Positions 1 to 7,540 of a stretch of DNA of 10,046 nucleotides are shown piece after piece; position 1 is the first letter of the stretch; every line of letters starts with the position of its first letter. Under the pieces are notes generated by a model, which was given only the letters and a program-made list of their open reading frames with translations, did no database searches and was not told the origin of the DNA. The stretch is taken from assembly GCA_964349045.1 (NCBI GenBank), contig CAYGFI010000173.1, forward strand, positions 1 through 10,046, in the 5' to 3' direction. A program made the position numbers and the translations under genes. The stretch comes from JACJXF01 sp964349045 (GTDB taxonomy: Bacteria > Bacteroidota > Bacteroidia > Bacteroidales > GCA-2748055).

Positions 1-80
1 AATCGTTTACCCATCGCGTTGAAATACAAAAATAATTCTTATATGAATTTAGTATAGTAGTTTAAGTTTTTTCATACGAG

Positions 81-108
81 AGGGCCGACCAAATGGTCGG
101 CCTTCTTT
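81..108 (+). terminator. Intrinsic terminator of an upstream gene
   Basis: A perfect 8-bp GC-rich stem (GGCCGACC, 83-90, with GGTCGGCC, 95-102) closes a 4-nt AAAT loop. Outer A81-T104 and G82-T103 pairs extend it, and a T-rich CTTTAT follows. The T tract is on the + strand side only, so it should end + strand transcription coming from the left. The gene it serves is outside the window. The first ~57 bases are open in two frames to early stops (33-35 and 55-57), but neither tail is recognisable. Confidence 0.8.
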
Positions 109-110
109 AT

Positions 111-269
111 GATAATTATACAAACACTCAGGTTCTTAAGGGCTTGCCAGTGATAGTTACCTTGATCGGTAGCATAAGAAAGGAAACCAGGCAATATAAT
201 CTACCAGATAATCAGCCTTATACAGGTCGGAAGAGAGTCTATGGAGAACCGTTACAAACACCTGGGTAA
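111..269 (+). pseudogene. Transposase fragment (DDE superfamily endonuclease-like remnant)
   Basis: The frame from 111 to the TAA at 267-269 reads as an internal piece of a DDE transposase: QVLKGLP, then VTLIGSIRKETRQYNLP, then GRKRVYGEPLQTPG. From memory this follows the pattern seen in many IS transposases, where a leucine-rich LP-x-x-VTL-x-G-R-x-RKD segment leads to a GRxRxYG basic motif and a PTPE motif. Here PTPE has become QTPG and a stop follows. There is no start codon, no catalytic triad and no terminal repeat, so only about 50 codons survive. It lies immediately after the terminator, which suggests an insertion between two transcription units that later eroded. The family call rests on visual motif recall and is the weakest of the three pseudogene calls. 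Confidence 0.5.
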
Positions 270-464
270 ATTCAGAAGTCCATTTACCTAATCAAAACCA
301 CCCGCCCACCGAAAACAGCAAGGATTTGCATTATCTAAGCAACATCATTTGCTATCATTTTCAGAAATTAGCACTTTATCCTTAGGTTGTGATATTTGAA
401 GGATATTGTAATGACCATTGCAAACACATTTTGACAGATATAAATAACAAACCAGAAACAAATA
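270..464 (+). other. Leader region of the fucosidase cluster, nothing recognised
   Basis: This stretch separates the transposase remnant from the first fucosidase gene. I see no convincing coding frame, RNA gene or riboswitch. A GATATTTG at 391-398 is one base off the Bacteroidota -7 consensus TAnnTTTG, but no matching -33 TTTG box lies at the proper distance. The promoter of the downstream cluster should be in this stretch, but I cannot place it. The 20 bases before the start codon are A-rich and carry no GGAGG, which is usual in this phylum. Confidence 0.4.
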
Positions 465-2261
465 ATGAAAATGAAAAAAAGTATAATCATTCTCTTTGCA
501 TTGATTTTATCGGTTTCAGTATATGCCCAGGAGAAAAAAACCGAAGAAACAAGGATGGATAAAATGTGGGGAGAAACCACAATATCAATTGATGCATTGA
601 AAGCCGGACGGGGAAAACTGTTTGCCGAAGGCAACTATGGCATGTTTATCCATTGGGGTCTGTATTCGCATTTAGGAGGCAAGTGGAAAGGTAAGACCTA
701 TTATGGAATTGGAGAGTGGATTAAAAATCCCAGGATGGCAGGTATTCCAACAGATGAATATATGGAGATTGCAAAGGAGTTTAACCCCGATGAATTTGAT
801 GCCAAAGCAATAGCCCAATTAGCTAAAGATGCCGGGATGAAATACATCATTATTACAAGTAAACACCATGAAGGCTTTGCCATGTTTGATTCAAAAGCCA
901 ACCCTTTCAATATTGTCGATGCCACCCCATTTGCACGCGATCCAATGAAGGAATTGTCAGCCGCTTGTCGCGAACTGGGACTTGGCTTTGGTTTTTATTA
1001 TTCACACAATCAGGACTGGACAGCCCCGGGAGGTTCCGGAGGCCCAACAGAATACCCTGATGGAACACCTGCAAGCTTTGAAAAATACTTCTATGAAAAG
1101 TGCTTGCCACAAGTGAAAGAAATTTGCACCAATTATGGTGATATTGACTTTGTATGGTTTGACACGCCAGGAAATATGAAGAAAGAACTTGTAGTTGAAC
1201 TTGCTGAAGTTGTGAGAAAATTACAGCCAAACGCCATGCTGTGTAGCCGGATTGGCCATGGAATGGGTGACTACGCAAGCAAAGGTGACATGGAAGTTCC
1301 CCTTAGAAATATTGAAGGCTTATGGGAAACTTGCGATACCTACAACGACTCATGGTCCTATGCCTGGTATGACAACAACTTTAAAAGTCCAAAAGAAATA
1401 CTAAACCGACTGGTTTCTACCGTTGCCCGCGGAGGAACGTACCTATTCAATGTTGGCCCGGACGGTAAGGGTAATATTCCGGAAATAGGTAAACAATTTA
1501 TACTGGATGCCGGTAAATGGATCCAAAAATATCCGCAGGTTGTTTACGGTGCAGGTAGCTCCCCCTGGGGCCATGCACTTGCCTGGGGTGACATCACTAC
1601 AAAAGGGAATTCTCTGTTTCTAACTGTTTTTGAATGGCCACAAGACGGGAAACTTTATTTACCTGGATTAGAAGAAAAGATTGTTTCAGCATCTCTGTTA
1701 AAGGGCGCAAAAGCTAATAAGATATCCTTTAATCAGGAAAAGGGCTGGACCATCTTTAATCTCCCCTTTGAACCAGCCGATTCTCCGGTTTCAGTTATAG
1801 AAGTAAAGCTCAATACTAAGGCTAAAGAAGCCAAAGTAAAAGCAAATCCCGGAATCTATCCCAACATTGAAACTGAGCTTTCAGTTGAGTTTGCTGAAAT
1901 TGAAAATGCACAAAAGGAGAAAATAAGTTGGATGGAGAAATTCGGTGAGTGGAAGCATGTGAATCAAGTCAGCAGCTGGAAGGATAACAGCAAGGTTCAA
2001 TGGGTGGTGGATGTATTCGAATCCGGTTACTACTATCTGGATCTTCGTTACAAAGGAGCTGACAGACTGGTTTGGAAAACCACCACTGATGAAGGCATAA
2101 CAGTCCAGAATCAGCAAGCTGCAACTGAGAAGTATCAAAATTACAATATGGGAATTTTGGAATTCAAAAAGGCCGGAACACATACGCTTTCAGTTTTATT
2201 GGTAGAAGGTGACCCTGAAACCTCAAGTCTGGAAGCCATCCTGATTCGACCAATAAATTGA
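465..2261 (+). CDS. Exported alpha-L-fucosidase, glycoside hydrolase family 29
   Basis: A retaining exo-fucosidase expected to release terminal alpha-L-fucose from a glycan in the periplasm or outside the cell. Residues 1-21 form a Sec signal peptide (Lys-rich start, hydrophobic core, cleavage near VYA|Q). Residues ~30-350 are the GH29 TIM barrel with the expected pocket signatures: FIHWG (His63), GEW (Glu84-Trp85), KHHEGF (His134-His135), WFD (Asp233, expected nucleophile), CSR (Arg262) and WETCDT near 287-292, which may carry the acid/base. GGTYLFNVGPDGKGNIP (323-339) is the typical barrel end. Residues ~360-450 resemble the small beta domain that follows GH29 barrels. Residues ~480-598 form an extra beta-rich, aromatic module, possibly a carbohydrate-binding domain. 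At 598 aa it is longer than a minimal GH29. The start at 465 gives the Lys-rich signal; ATG at 471 is an alternative. It begins a run of co-directional genes, with the next 67 bp away. A second copy lies at 7696-9495. Confidence 0.92.
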   Translation: MKMKKSIIILFALILSVSVYAQEKKTEETRMDKMWGETTISIDALKAGRGKLFAEGNYGMFIHWGLYSHLGGKWKGKTYYGIGEWIKNPRMAGIPTDEYMEIAKEFNPDEFDAKAIAQLAKDAGMKYIIITSKHHEGFAMFDSKANPFNIVDATPFARDPMKELSAACRELGLGFGFYYSHNQDWTAPGGSGGPTEYPDGTPASFEKYFYEKCLPQVKEICTNYGDIDFVWFDTPGNMKKELVVELAEVVRKLQPNAMLCSRIGHGMGDYASKGDMEVPLRNIEGLWETCDTYNDSWSYAWYDNNFKSPKEILNRLVSTVARGGTYLFNVGPDGKGNIPEIGKQFILDAGKWIQKYPQVVYGAGSSPWGHALAWGDITTKGNSLFLTVFEWPQDGKLYLPGLEEKIVSASLLKGAKANKISFNQEKGWTIFNLPFEPADSPVSVIEVKLNTKAKEAKVKANPGIYPNIETELSVEFAEIENAQKEKISWMEKFGEWKHVNQVSSWKDNSKVQWVVDVFESGYYYLDLRYKGADRLVWKTTTDEGITVQNQQAATEKYQNYNMGILEFKKAGTHTLSVLLVEGDPETSSLEAILIRPIN

Positions 2262-2328
2262 ATCCTAAATATGCCCATCGTCTGGATGATGAATTGAGAA
2301 ATTATCGTTACATATAAACAACTGATCC

Positions 2329-3378
2329 ATGAAACAAAAAGCCTTGCTAAACCTGACTTATGCCTTACTTTTTTTTACTATGGCAATATCTTCCGGTTTG
2401 AATGCCCAGGATTGGGCCATTAAAGACTGGAAAGTGAATCCTGACAGACCACTTAATCCGGAAACCAAATGGTTGCTTGATGCCAAATGGGGTCTTCTTA
2501 CACATTACCTGGTTCATATGCCAAGTGCCCCTGTTCCTGAGGATATGAATGCGAAAAAATGGAATAAAAAAGTTAACTCATTCAAAGTTAAAGAATTTGC
2601 AGATCAGCTGAGCGAACTAAAGGTTCCCTACTTCTTCATTACTATTGGTCAGGCTGGCGGGTATTATTGCTCACCAAACAGTACCTATGAACGCTATTTT
2701 GGCCCAAGCAATGAAAAACTGTCTAAACGTGATCTGGTAGCTGATTTAGCAAAGGAGCTTACTTCCAGGGGAATCAGACTCTGTGTATATTTACCTGCTT
2801 TGGGTCGCAAAGATTCTAAGGAAATACAACAAAAGTATCGGGAGGTGATCACCGAATGGTCTCAACGCTGGGGTACATCAGTTTCTGCCTGGTGGATTGA
2901 CGGAGCTGTATTTGACAGTCCCGAAGTGTATAAAGCATATACTGAGGCTTTCAAATCCGGTAATCCAAATGCACTGGTTTCATACAATGTGGGTCCGGTG
3001 GGCGTGAACCGCAGACAGCTGGCTCCAGTAACAGACTACGAAGATTACCTGGCGGGTGAATGCGACTATTTTCTTCCAACAAGCGGTGATAGTCCTCAGG
3101 GCTTACTTGATCGCAAAATTTTCACCAATTTCTCTTCCCCCGATTATTACAATGGACCAAATATCAACGGTGATCAGTTGCACTTTCTGAATTTCCTGGG
3201 CGCGTGGTGGGGAACCGGTCAACCAAGATTTGCAGATGACCTGGTCATTGGCTGGACCAAACATGTGATAGAACATTCCGGAGCAGTTACCTGGGATTTA
3301 CCCTTGAGTGACGAGGGAATCATTCCTGAAAACTATTTTAAGCAGGTGAAAGCCCTCAGTGAAAGTATCAATAAATAA
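2329..3378 (+). CDS. Exported GH29-like TIM-barrel protein, tandem copy A
   Basis: A 349-aa secreted protein (signal peptide 1-26, cut near LNA|Q) that I recognise only as a distant relative of GH29. Its order of motifs follows the fucosidase barrel: KWGLLTHY (His59) at the FIHWG position, a strand PYFFITIG (100-107) where GH29 has its HHEGF strand, GIRLCVYL (148-155), AWWIDGA (187-193, Asp191 at the nucleophile place), and a final VTWDLPLSDEGIIP (320-333) that mirrors the NxGPDxxGxIP barrel end. YEDYLAGE (237-244) offers Glu238 and Glu244 as acid/base candidates. The paired His of true GH29 is absent, and no C-terminal beta domain follows the barrel. It could be a divergent glycosidase or a non-catalytic sugar binder. 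It is 67 bp after the GH29 gene and followed at once by a paralogue, so co-transcription is likely. The fold assignment is inference from motifs; substrate unknown. Confidence 0.7.
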   Translation: MKQKALLNLTYALLFFTMAISSGLNAQDWAIKDWKVNPDRPLNPETKWLLDAKWGLLTHYLVHMPSAPVPEDMNAKKWNKKVNSFKVKEFADQLSELKVPYFFITIGQAGGYYCSPNSTYERYFGPSNEKLSKRDLVADLAKELTSRGIRLCVYLPALGRKDSKEIQQKYREVITEWSQRWGTSVSAWWIDGAVFDSPEVYKAYTEAFKSGNPNALVSYNVGPVGVNRRQLAPVTDYEDYLAGECDYFLPTSGDSPQGLLDRKIFTNFSSPDYYNGPNINGDQLHFLNFLGAWWGTGQPRFADDLVIGWTKHVIEHSGAVTWDLPLSDEGIIPENYFKQVKALSESINK

Positions 3379-3413
3379 AAATGATTTTTCCATTGACAAA
3401 TAAAATGCAGATC

Positions 3414-4412
3414 ATGAAACGAAAGAATATATTACGTTCAGGTATAGTGCTTCTAATTGTAAGCGTGTTAACCTTACCCTCTATTCTTAATGCACAGGGT
3501 TGGGTGGTTGAAAATTGGCACTATAATCCTGATAAAGAGCTGAATCCGAATACCAAATGGATGCTTGATGCGAAGTGGGGCCTTTTTACACATTACATCG
3601 GAAGTAGTCGCTCAGGACAAGAATGGAATGCCAGAGTGAATTCGTTTAAAGTAAAAGAATTAGCAGACCAGCTAACGGAACTTAAAGCACCTTATTTTTT
3701 CATAACGATTGGCCGTACAAATTGTTTCTGCGCGCCTAATGCGGCCTACGAAAAATATTTTGGCCCAGGCAATGGAAGTCTATCAGATCGCGACCTGATT
3801 GCAGATCTTGCTGCTGAGCTAATTCCCAGGGGAATCAAGCTCTGTCTTTACATAAATGCAGTTGGTCGGGGAGAATCTCCTGAAATACAAGCTCAGTGGC
3901 AGGAGGTTATCTCTGAATGGTCTGCCCGATACGGAGAGTCCGTTTCTGCCTGGTGGGTGGATGGCGCCGCGTATCAAAATCCTGATGTGTATAAAGCATT
4001 TACAACTGCTTACAAATCAGGAAATAAAAAAGCGCTTGTATCCTACAATGTTGGACCGGTTGGAACCAATCGTGACCAGCTACTGCCAGTGACTGAATAT
4101 GAAGATTATCTGGCCGGGGAATGCGATTTCATCCTCCCAACTTGTGGTGTTCGTGTTTTTGATGGTAAGGAATACTATTTAGGACCAAATATCTCCGGAG
4201 ACCAATTACATTTCCTGAATTTCCTGGGACCATGGTGGAGTGGCAGCGAGAAGGGCGGACCAAGATTTTCCGACGAACTCGTTATCAGCTGGACAAAACA
4301 TATCAATGATCATGCAGGTACGGTTACCTGGGATTTGCCAGTCACTTACGATGGACGGATCGTTGAAAGCTTTTTTAATCAGGCAAAAGCACTTAGTGAA
4401 AGTATTAAATAG
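3414..4412 (+). CDS. Exported GH29-like TIM-barrel protein, tandem copy B
   Basis: A close paralogue of the gene just upstream; the block VNSFKVKE...YFFITIG differs at only 3 of 26 residues. An in-frame ATG exists at 3381, but I prefer 3414. That start begins MKRKN followed by a hydrophobic core and an LNA|Q cleavage site, and its context (GATC then ATGAAAC) matches the upstream copy (GATCC then ATGAAAC). The 3381 start would place 11 extra residues before the signal. Counted from 3414, the protein is 332 aa with KWGLFTHY (His60), AWWVDGA (Asp183), YEDYLAGE (Glu230, Glu236) and VTWDLPVTYDGRI at the end. Compared with copy A it lacks about 7 residues after the THY motif and about 10 before the GPNI motif, both in loops likely to border the pocket. 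Conservation of the Asp and Glu in both copies argues for a shared catalytic or binding role. No close family is recognised beyond GH29-like. Confidence 0.7.
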   Translation: MKRKNILRSGIVLLIVSVLTLPSILNAQGWVVENWHYNPDKELNPNTKWMLDAKWGLFTHYIGSSRSGQEWNARVNSFKVKELADQLTELKAPYFFITIGRTNCFCAPNAAYEKYFGPGNGSLSDRDLIADLAAELIPRGIKLCLYINAVGRGESPEIQAQWQEVISEWSARYGESVSAWWVDGAAYQNPDVYKAFTTAYKSGNKKALVSYNVGPVGTNRDQLLPVTEYEDYLAGECDFILPTCGVRVFDGKEYYLGPNISGDQLHFLNFLGPWWSGSEKGGPRFSDELVISWTKHINDHAGTVTWDLPVTYDGRIVESFFNQAKALSESIK

Positions 4413-4463
4413 TGAATTCTAAATTTTTCTTGTGCCGCAAATAAAAATTTCAATAATAAAAAA

Positions 4464-5873
4464 ATGATGAATAAAAAAAATCCGGGTCTTATCATGCTTT
4501 GCCTCAACCTGATGCTTCCAGCCTGTAAGGTTTCAAACAAAGAAAAAGAAAACAGGCAACCTGAAAAACCCAACATTATTTTTATCTACGCCGATGATTG
4601 GGGTTTTGAAGATTTGAGCAGTCATGGCAGTACATTTTGCAAGACTCCAAATATTGATAAAATGGCTACTGAAGGAATAGATTTTCAGAACTTTTCGGTG
4701 TGTAATCCGGTATGTTCCCCGAGCAGAACTGCAATCATTACAGGACATTTCCCTGCACGTCATTCTGTTCACGGACATTTTGCAACGGTCCAATCACATA
4801 TTCAAAGGGGGATGCCCGATTGGCTTGATCCAAGTGAGGTGATGTTACCACGCTTAATAAAAGAAGCTGGCTACACCACTGCTCATTATGGTAAATGGCA
4901 CCTGTCAAACACACATGTTCCGGATGGTCCTTCCCCTCTGGCCTATGGCTATGATGATTTTGATGCGTTTAATGTATCGGTTCAATTCCCGCAAATGAGT
5001 GCCGACTCTACAATGACCAGAACAATAAATTTTATTGAGAAAAACAAAGAAAAACCATTTTTTGTAAATGTATGGATCCATGCTACGCATACTCCTCATT
5101 ATGCAAAAGAGGAGTTTCTGGCGAAATTTCCAGATCTGGATGAGCAACAGAAAGTCTATGCCGCAGTTGTTGCCAAAGCGGATCATGATATAGGATTATT
5201 GTTTGCCAAACTGAAAGAGTTAGGTCTGGATGAAAAGACATTGGTTATTTTTTCATCTGATAACGGCCCTGAAAATACAGGATCTGAAAAACAGAAATTC
5301 ACAGATGATAACTCGACTGGTCCTGGTTTAGGAAGTTACTATTCTGTTGGAGAAGCGAATGGTTTAAAAGGACGAAAACGCTCACTGTTTGCGGGAGGTC
5401 TACGTGTTCCTTTTATTGTACGTTGGCCTGGTGTAGTACCTTCCGGAATTATCGATAAAACAACTCCGATAGCCGCTGTGGATATGCTTCCAACCTTTGT
5501 AGAATTAGCAGGGGGAACGATGCCTGAAACTTACAAACCTGATGGAGAAAGTATTATTTCTCTATTAAAAGGCGAATCCTATAAGAGACATGCTGTTATT
5601 TACTGGCAGTGGCTTTTCGCAAATAAAAACACTGATTTTTGGCCCAGTCTGGGCATTCAGGATGGTGAGTGGAAAATGCTTGTGAATAGAGATTTTAATC
5701 GCCTTGAGTTATATAATACCAATACCGATTGGGCAGAGCAAACAGACCTCGCAGCTCAATATCCTGAAAAAGTAAAGGAACTGGAAGCAAAACTTGATGC
5801 CTGGGTACTCACCCTTCCTAAAGATCCTCCGTCAACATGCTTCTCCATAGTAAGAAAGGATTTGAAAGAATAA
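4464..5873 (+). CDS. Sulfatase of the S1 (formylglycine) family with lipoprotein signal
   Basis: Hydrolyses a sulfate ester, probably on a sulfated sugar, after Cys84 is converted to formylglycine. The maturation and active-site motif CSPSRTAIITG starts at Cys84 with Arg88. Other expected S1 residues are Asp44-Asp45 (metal, in IIFIYADDWG), Lys144 and His146 (YGKWHL), His207 and His209 in IHATHTPH, Asp266-Asn267 (SSDNG, metal) and Lys302 (LKGRKR). Residues 1-21 read as a lipoprotein signal with lipobox LPAC, so the enzyme is probably anchored at Cys21; whether it faces the periplasm or the surface cannot be seen. Its 469-aa length is normal. ATG at 4464 and at 4467 are both possible starts. 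It lies 51 bp after the GH29-like pair and 7 bp before the chimeric pseudogene. Desulfation beside fucosidases suggests a sulfated fucose-containing glycan. The S1 subfamily, and thus the sugar and position, cannot be set by eye. An anaerobic-type maturase gene would have to be elsewhere. Confidence 0.92.
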   Translation: MMNKKNPGLIMLCLNLMLPACKVSNKEKENRQPEKPNIIFIYADDWGFEDLSSHGSTFCKTPNIDKMATEGIDFQNFSVCNPVCSPSRTAIITGHFPARHSVHGHFATVQSHIQRGMPDWLDPSEVMLPRLIKEAGYTTAHYGKWHLSNTHVPDGPSPLAYGYDDFDAFNVSVQFPQMSADSTMTRTINFIEKNKEKPFFVNVWIHATHTPHYAKEEFLAKFPDLDEQQKVYAAVVAKADHDIGLLFAKLKELGLDEKTLVIFSSDNGPENTGSEKQKFTDDNSTGPGLGSYYSVGEANGLKGRKRSLFAGGLRVPFIVRWPGVVPSGIIDKTTPIAAVDMLPTFVELAGGTMPETYKPDGESIISLLKGESYKRHAVIYWQWLFANKNTDFWPSLGIQDGEWKMLVNRDFNRLELYNTNTDWAEQTDLAAQYPEKVKELEAKLDAWVLTLPKDPPSTCFSIVRKDLKE

Positions 5874-5880
5874 TTAAAAC

Positions 5881-6311
5881 ATGAAATCATCACATCTCAT
5901 TGTATTTTCGTTTATCGTTTTATCACTATATATTGGTTCATGTTCAACACCCCGGGAGCAATACAAAGTCTGGGAAAAGGTCGAAATTGAATTACTCGCA
6001 GAAAATACTTATAAAAATCCATACGCAGATGTGGAAGTTTGGGTTGACCTGAAAGGTCCGGATTTTAATAAACGTTGCTACGGGTTCTGGGATGGTTATA
6101 ATAGCTGGAAGATAAGAATCATGGCAAAGGTATTGTTGCCCGCAAAGGTTTTGAAGTTGACATCGAATGGAAAGATGGTAAACTCCAATCGCTTGTAGTG
6201 TATTCGAAACTGGGGAACACCTTGCAACTACGTTACGGCGATCTGGAAAAAAGTCTGAGTACACAAGAAGGTGAAAAATTAAAGTTTAACCAAAATCTTG
6301 AAGAAATTTAA
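5881..6311 (+). pseudogene. Chimeric pseudogene: DUF5060 N-terminus joined to GH95 C-terminus
   Basis: The first frame (5881 to the stop at 6196-6198, 105 codons) starts with a lipoprotein signal (YIGSC, Cys21) and a DUF5060 beta-sandwich start: WEKVEIELLAENTYKNPY, then VEVWVDLKGPDF and GFWDG (69-73). DUF5060 normally precedes a catalytic glycosidase barrel. Near residue 80 the match is lost. From about 6117 a different frame, open to TAA at 6309-6311, encodes a typical GH95 alpha-fucosidase tail: GIVARKGFEVDIEWKDGKL, then YSKLGN and LRYGD. GH95 proteins usually have RARGGFEVDxEWKDGKL here. Two unrelated enzyme families therefore meet at about 6103-6125, with a -1 frame change between them. 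The simplest reading is a deletion that fused two neighbouring enzyme genes, leaving neither catalytic domain. The remnant keeps operon spacing: 7 bp after the sulfatase and 20 bp before the ThuA-like gene. A 105-aa secreted peptide could still be made, but function is unlikely. Confidence 0.8.
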
Positions 6312-6331
6312 ACACCAAAATATTAATTGTT

Positions 6332-7273
6332 ATGCGATTCATCAGCTTATTGACCAGCCTCTTTCTAATTTGTATAATTTCAAATCCTGCTTTTGCCGAA
6401 AAGAGAAAAAGGAACATCAAAATCCTGATAGTGGATGGTTTTTCGAACCATGACTGGCAGCACACAACCCAGTCAATAATAGATATTCTGAATGATTATG
6501 GAGACGTAAATATCGAAGTCTCAACCTCACCCAATAGTCAGGCTGCAAAGGAACAAATGGAAGTGTGGAACCCTGATTTTCTTGCCTATGATGTTGTTCT
6601 TTTGAATTGTAACGATTTGGGGAAACCGGTGCATTGGAGCGACAGGACAAAAAGTTCACTGGAGGATTTTGTTCGCAAAGGTGGTGGACTTTATGTTTTC
6701 CATTCAGCAAATAATGCCTTTGAAGATTGGGGTGAATACAACCTTATGATTGGAATGGGCTGGCGAAAAAAGGATTTTGGCAAAGCAGTAACTATTGAAG
6801 ACGACCAGAAACTGAAGATCATCGAACCCGGAGAAGGTGAAAATACCGGTCATGGCAAGCGAATAAATGCCTTAACAACCCGTATCGGGAACCATCCCAT
6901 TCAGAAAGGCTTGCCAGCAAGCTGGATCTACGCCGATATTGAAGTGTATACTTATGCACGTGGACCACTAGAAAATGTTACTGTGCTAAGTTATGCCAGG
7001 GATGAAAAGTACGGACTGAATTTTCCAATTGAATGGGTAATCAAATATGGAAAAGGAAATGTCTATACTTCATCGTTGGGACATTGCTGGAAGAATGATG
7101 CTTATCCGAATGGACTGCGTTGTGCAGCATTCCAAACCGAAATGCACCGGGTCATTCAATGGCTGGCTAAACGAAAAGTGGACACCACATTGCCAGCGGA
7201 TTTCCCTGGCACTGAATCTGTTTCACTGAGAGATAATTTGAGGGTGTATCAGGATGGAATGAAGCAGGAATAA
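6332..7273 (+). CDS. Exported ThuA-like domain protein
   Basis: A 313-aa secreted protein (signal peptide 1-22, cut near AFA|E) made almost entirely of a ThuA-like, glutamine-amidotransferase-type alpha/beta domain. Visible marks are the first strand with KILIVDGFSNHDW (30-42), YDVVLLNCND (86-95), the nucleophile-elbow-like GGGLYVFHSANNAF (117-130) with His124 where class-I amidotransferases place Cys, NHPIQKGLP (187-195), IEVYTYARGP and VYTSSLGHCW (244-253), and a C-terminal helix with RVIQWLAKRK. The family is named for ThuA of rhizobial trehalose use. In Bacteroidota and Planctomycetes, exported members are common next to glycosidases and sugar oxidoreductases, but the reaction is generally not established. 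The gene follows the chimeric pseudogene by 20 bp and appears to be the last intact gene of the first cluster. ATG at 6332 gives a good signal peptide. Function in glycan or keto-sugar processing is inference from context. Confidence 0.85.
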   Translation: MRFISLLTSLFLICIISNPAFAEKRKRNIKILIVDGFSNHDWQHTTQSIIDILNDYGDVNIEVSTSPNSQAAKEQMEVWNPDFLAYDVVLLNCNDLGKPVHWSDRTKSSLEDFVRKGGGLYVFHSANNAFEDWGEYNLMIGMGWRKKDFGKAVTIEDDQKLKIIEPGEGENTGHGKRINALTTRIGNHPIQKGLPASWIYADIEVYTYARGPLENVTVLSYARDEKYGLNFPIEWVIKYGKGNVYTSSLGHCWKNDAYPNGLRCAAFQTEMHRVIQWLAKRKVDTTLPADFPGTESVSLRDNLRVYQDGMKQE

Positions 7274-7346
7274 ATGCAGGAATACATTCCAGACCTTTTA
7301 AGGTTCAATATGCGGACTCAGGAAGGGATGAAATGTGTATCCTACA

Positions 7347-7499
7347 TCAGAATGGCCGTATCCGCTTCAGCTTACCAGGACTGTAACCATACTGCCTCTT
7401 AAACTGCCTGTAAAAATAAAACTCATTGGCATAGCCGGTTTCAAAGACTATTTCCTTGACACTTTTATCTGTTGCGGTAAGCAACCTAAAGCATTGTTT
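7347..7499 (-). pseudogene. AraC-family regulator remnant (C-terminal HTH only)
   Basis: On the minus strand, about 50 codons ending at the TGA complementary to 7347-7349 read as the second helix-turn-helix of an AraC/XylS regulator: LLTATDKSVKEIVFETGYA, then NEFYFYRQFKRQYGYSPGKL. The family pattern (LLxxTDxSIxEIAxxxGFxxxxYFxRxFKxxxGxSPxxYR) is matched nearly throughout, and the tail length after SPGKL is normal. Going upstream (higher coordinates) the match ends at about 7499, and a stop is met at 7512-7514 on the minus strand after only a few poly-Phe codons. There is thus no first HTH, no ligand or sensor domain and no start. The residue pattern is well preserved, so truncation is probably recent. 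It may be what is left of the regulator that once controlled one of the flanking enzyme clusters. Confidence 0.8.
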
Positions 7500-7540
7500 T
7501 AAGAAAAAAAACTAACCTGAATTATTTAATAAATCTATAT

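Noticed and set aside
1..57. C-terminal tail of an upstream coding sequence
   Set aside because: Two frames are open from the window edge to nearby stops (33-35 and 55-57), but both tails are too short to recognise or choose between.
391..398. GATATTTG as the promoter -7 box of the fucosidase cluster
   Set aside because: It is one base off the TAnnTTTG consensus, and no TTTG -33 box is found about 20 bp upstream, so the placement would be a guess.
368..634. Minus-strand frame of 88 codons with a hydrophobic stretch
   Set aside because: It overlaps the start and signal-peptide region of the GH29 gene on the other strand, which explains its hydrophobic run, and it matches no family I know.
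6103..6125. Programmed -1 frameshift joining the two halves of the chimeric locus
   Set aside because: No X-XXY-YYZ slippery heptamer or obvious downstream stimulator is visible, and the two halves come from unrelated families with both catalytic domains missing.
7264..7284. Direct repeat GCAGGAATA spanning the stop of the ThuA-like gene
   Set aside because: It is only 9 bp in two copies with no further structure and is likely chance.
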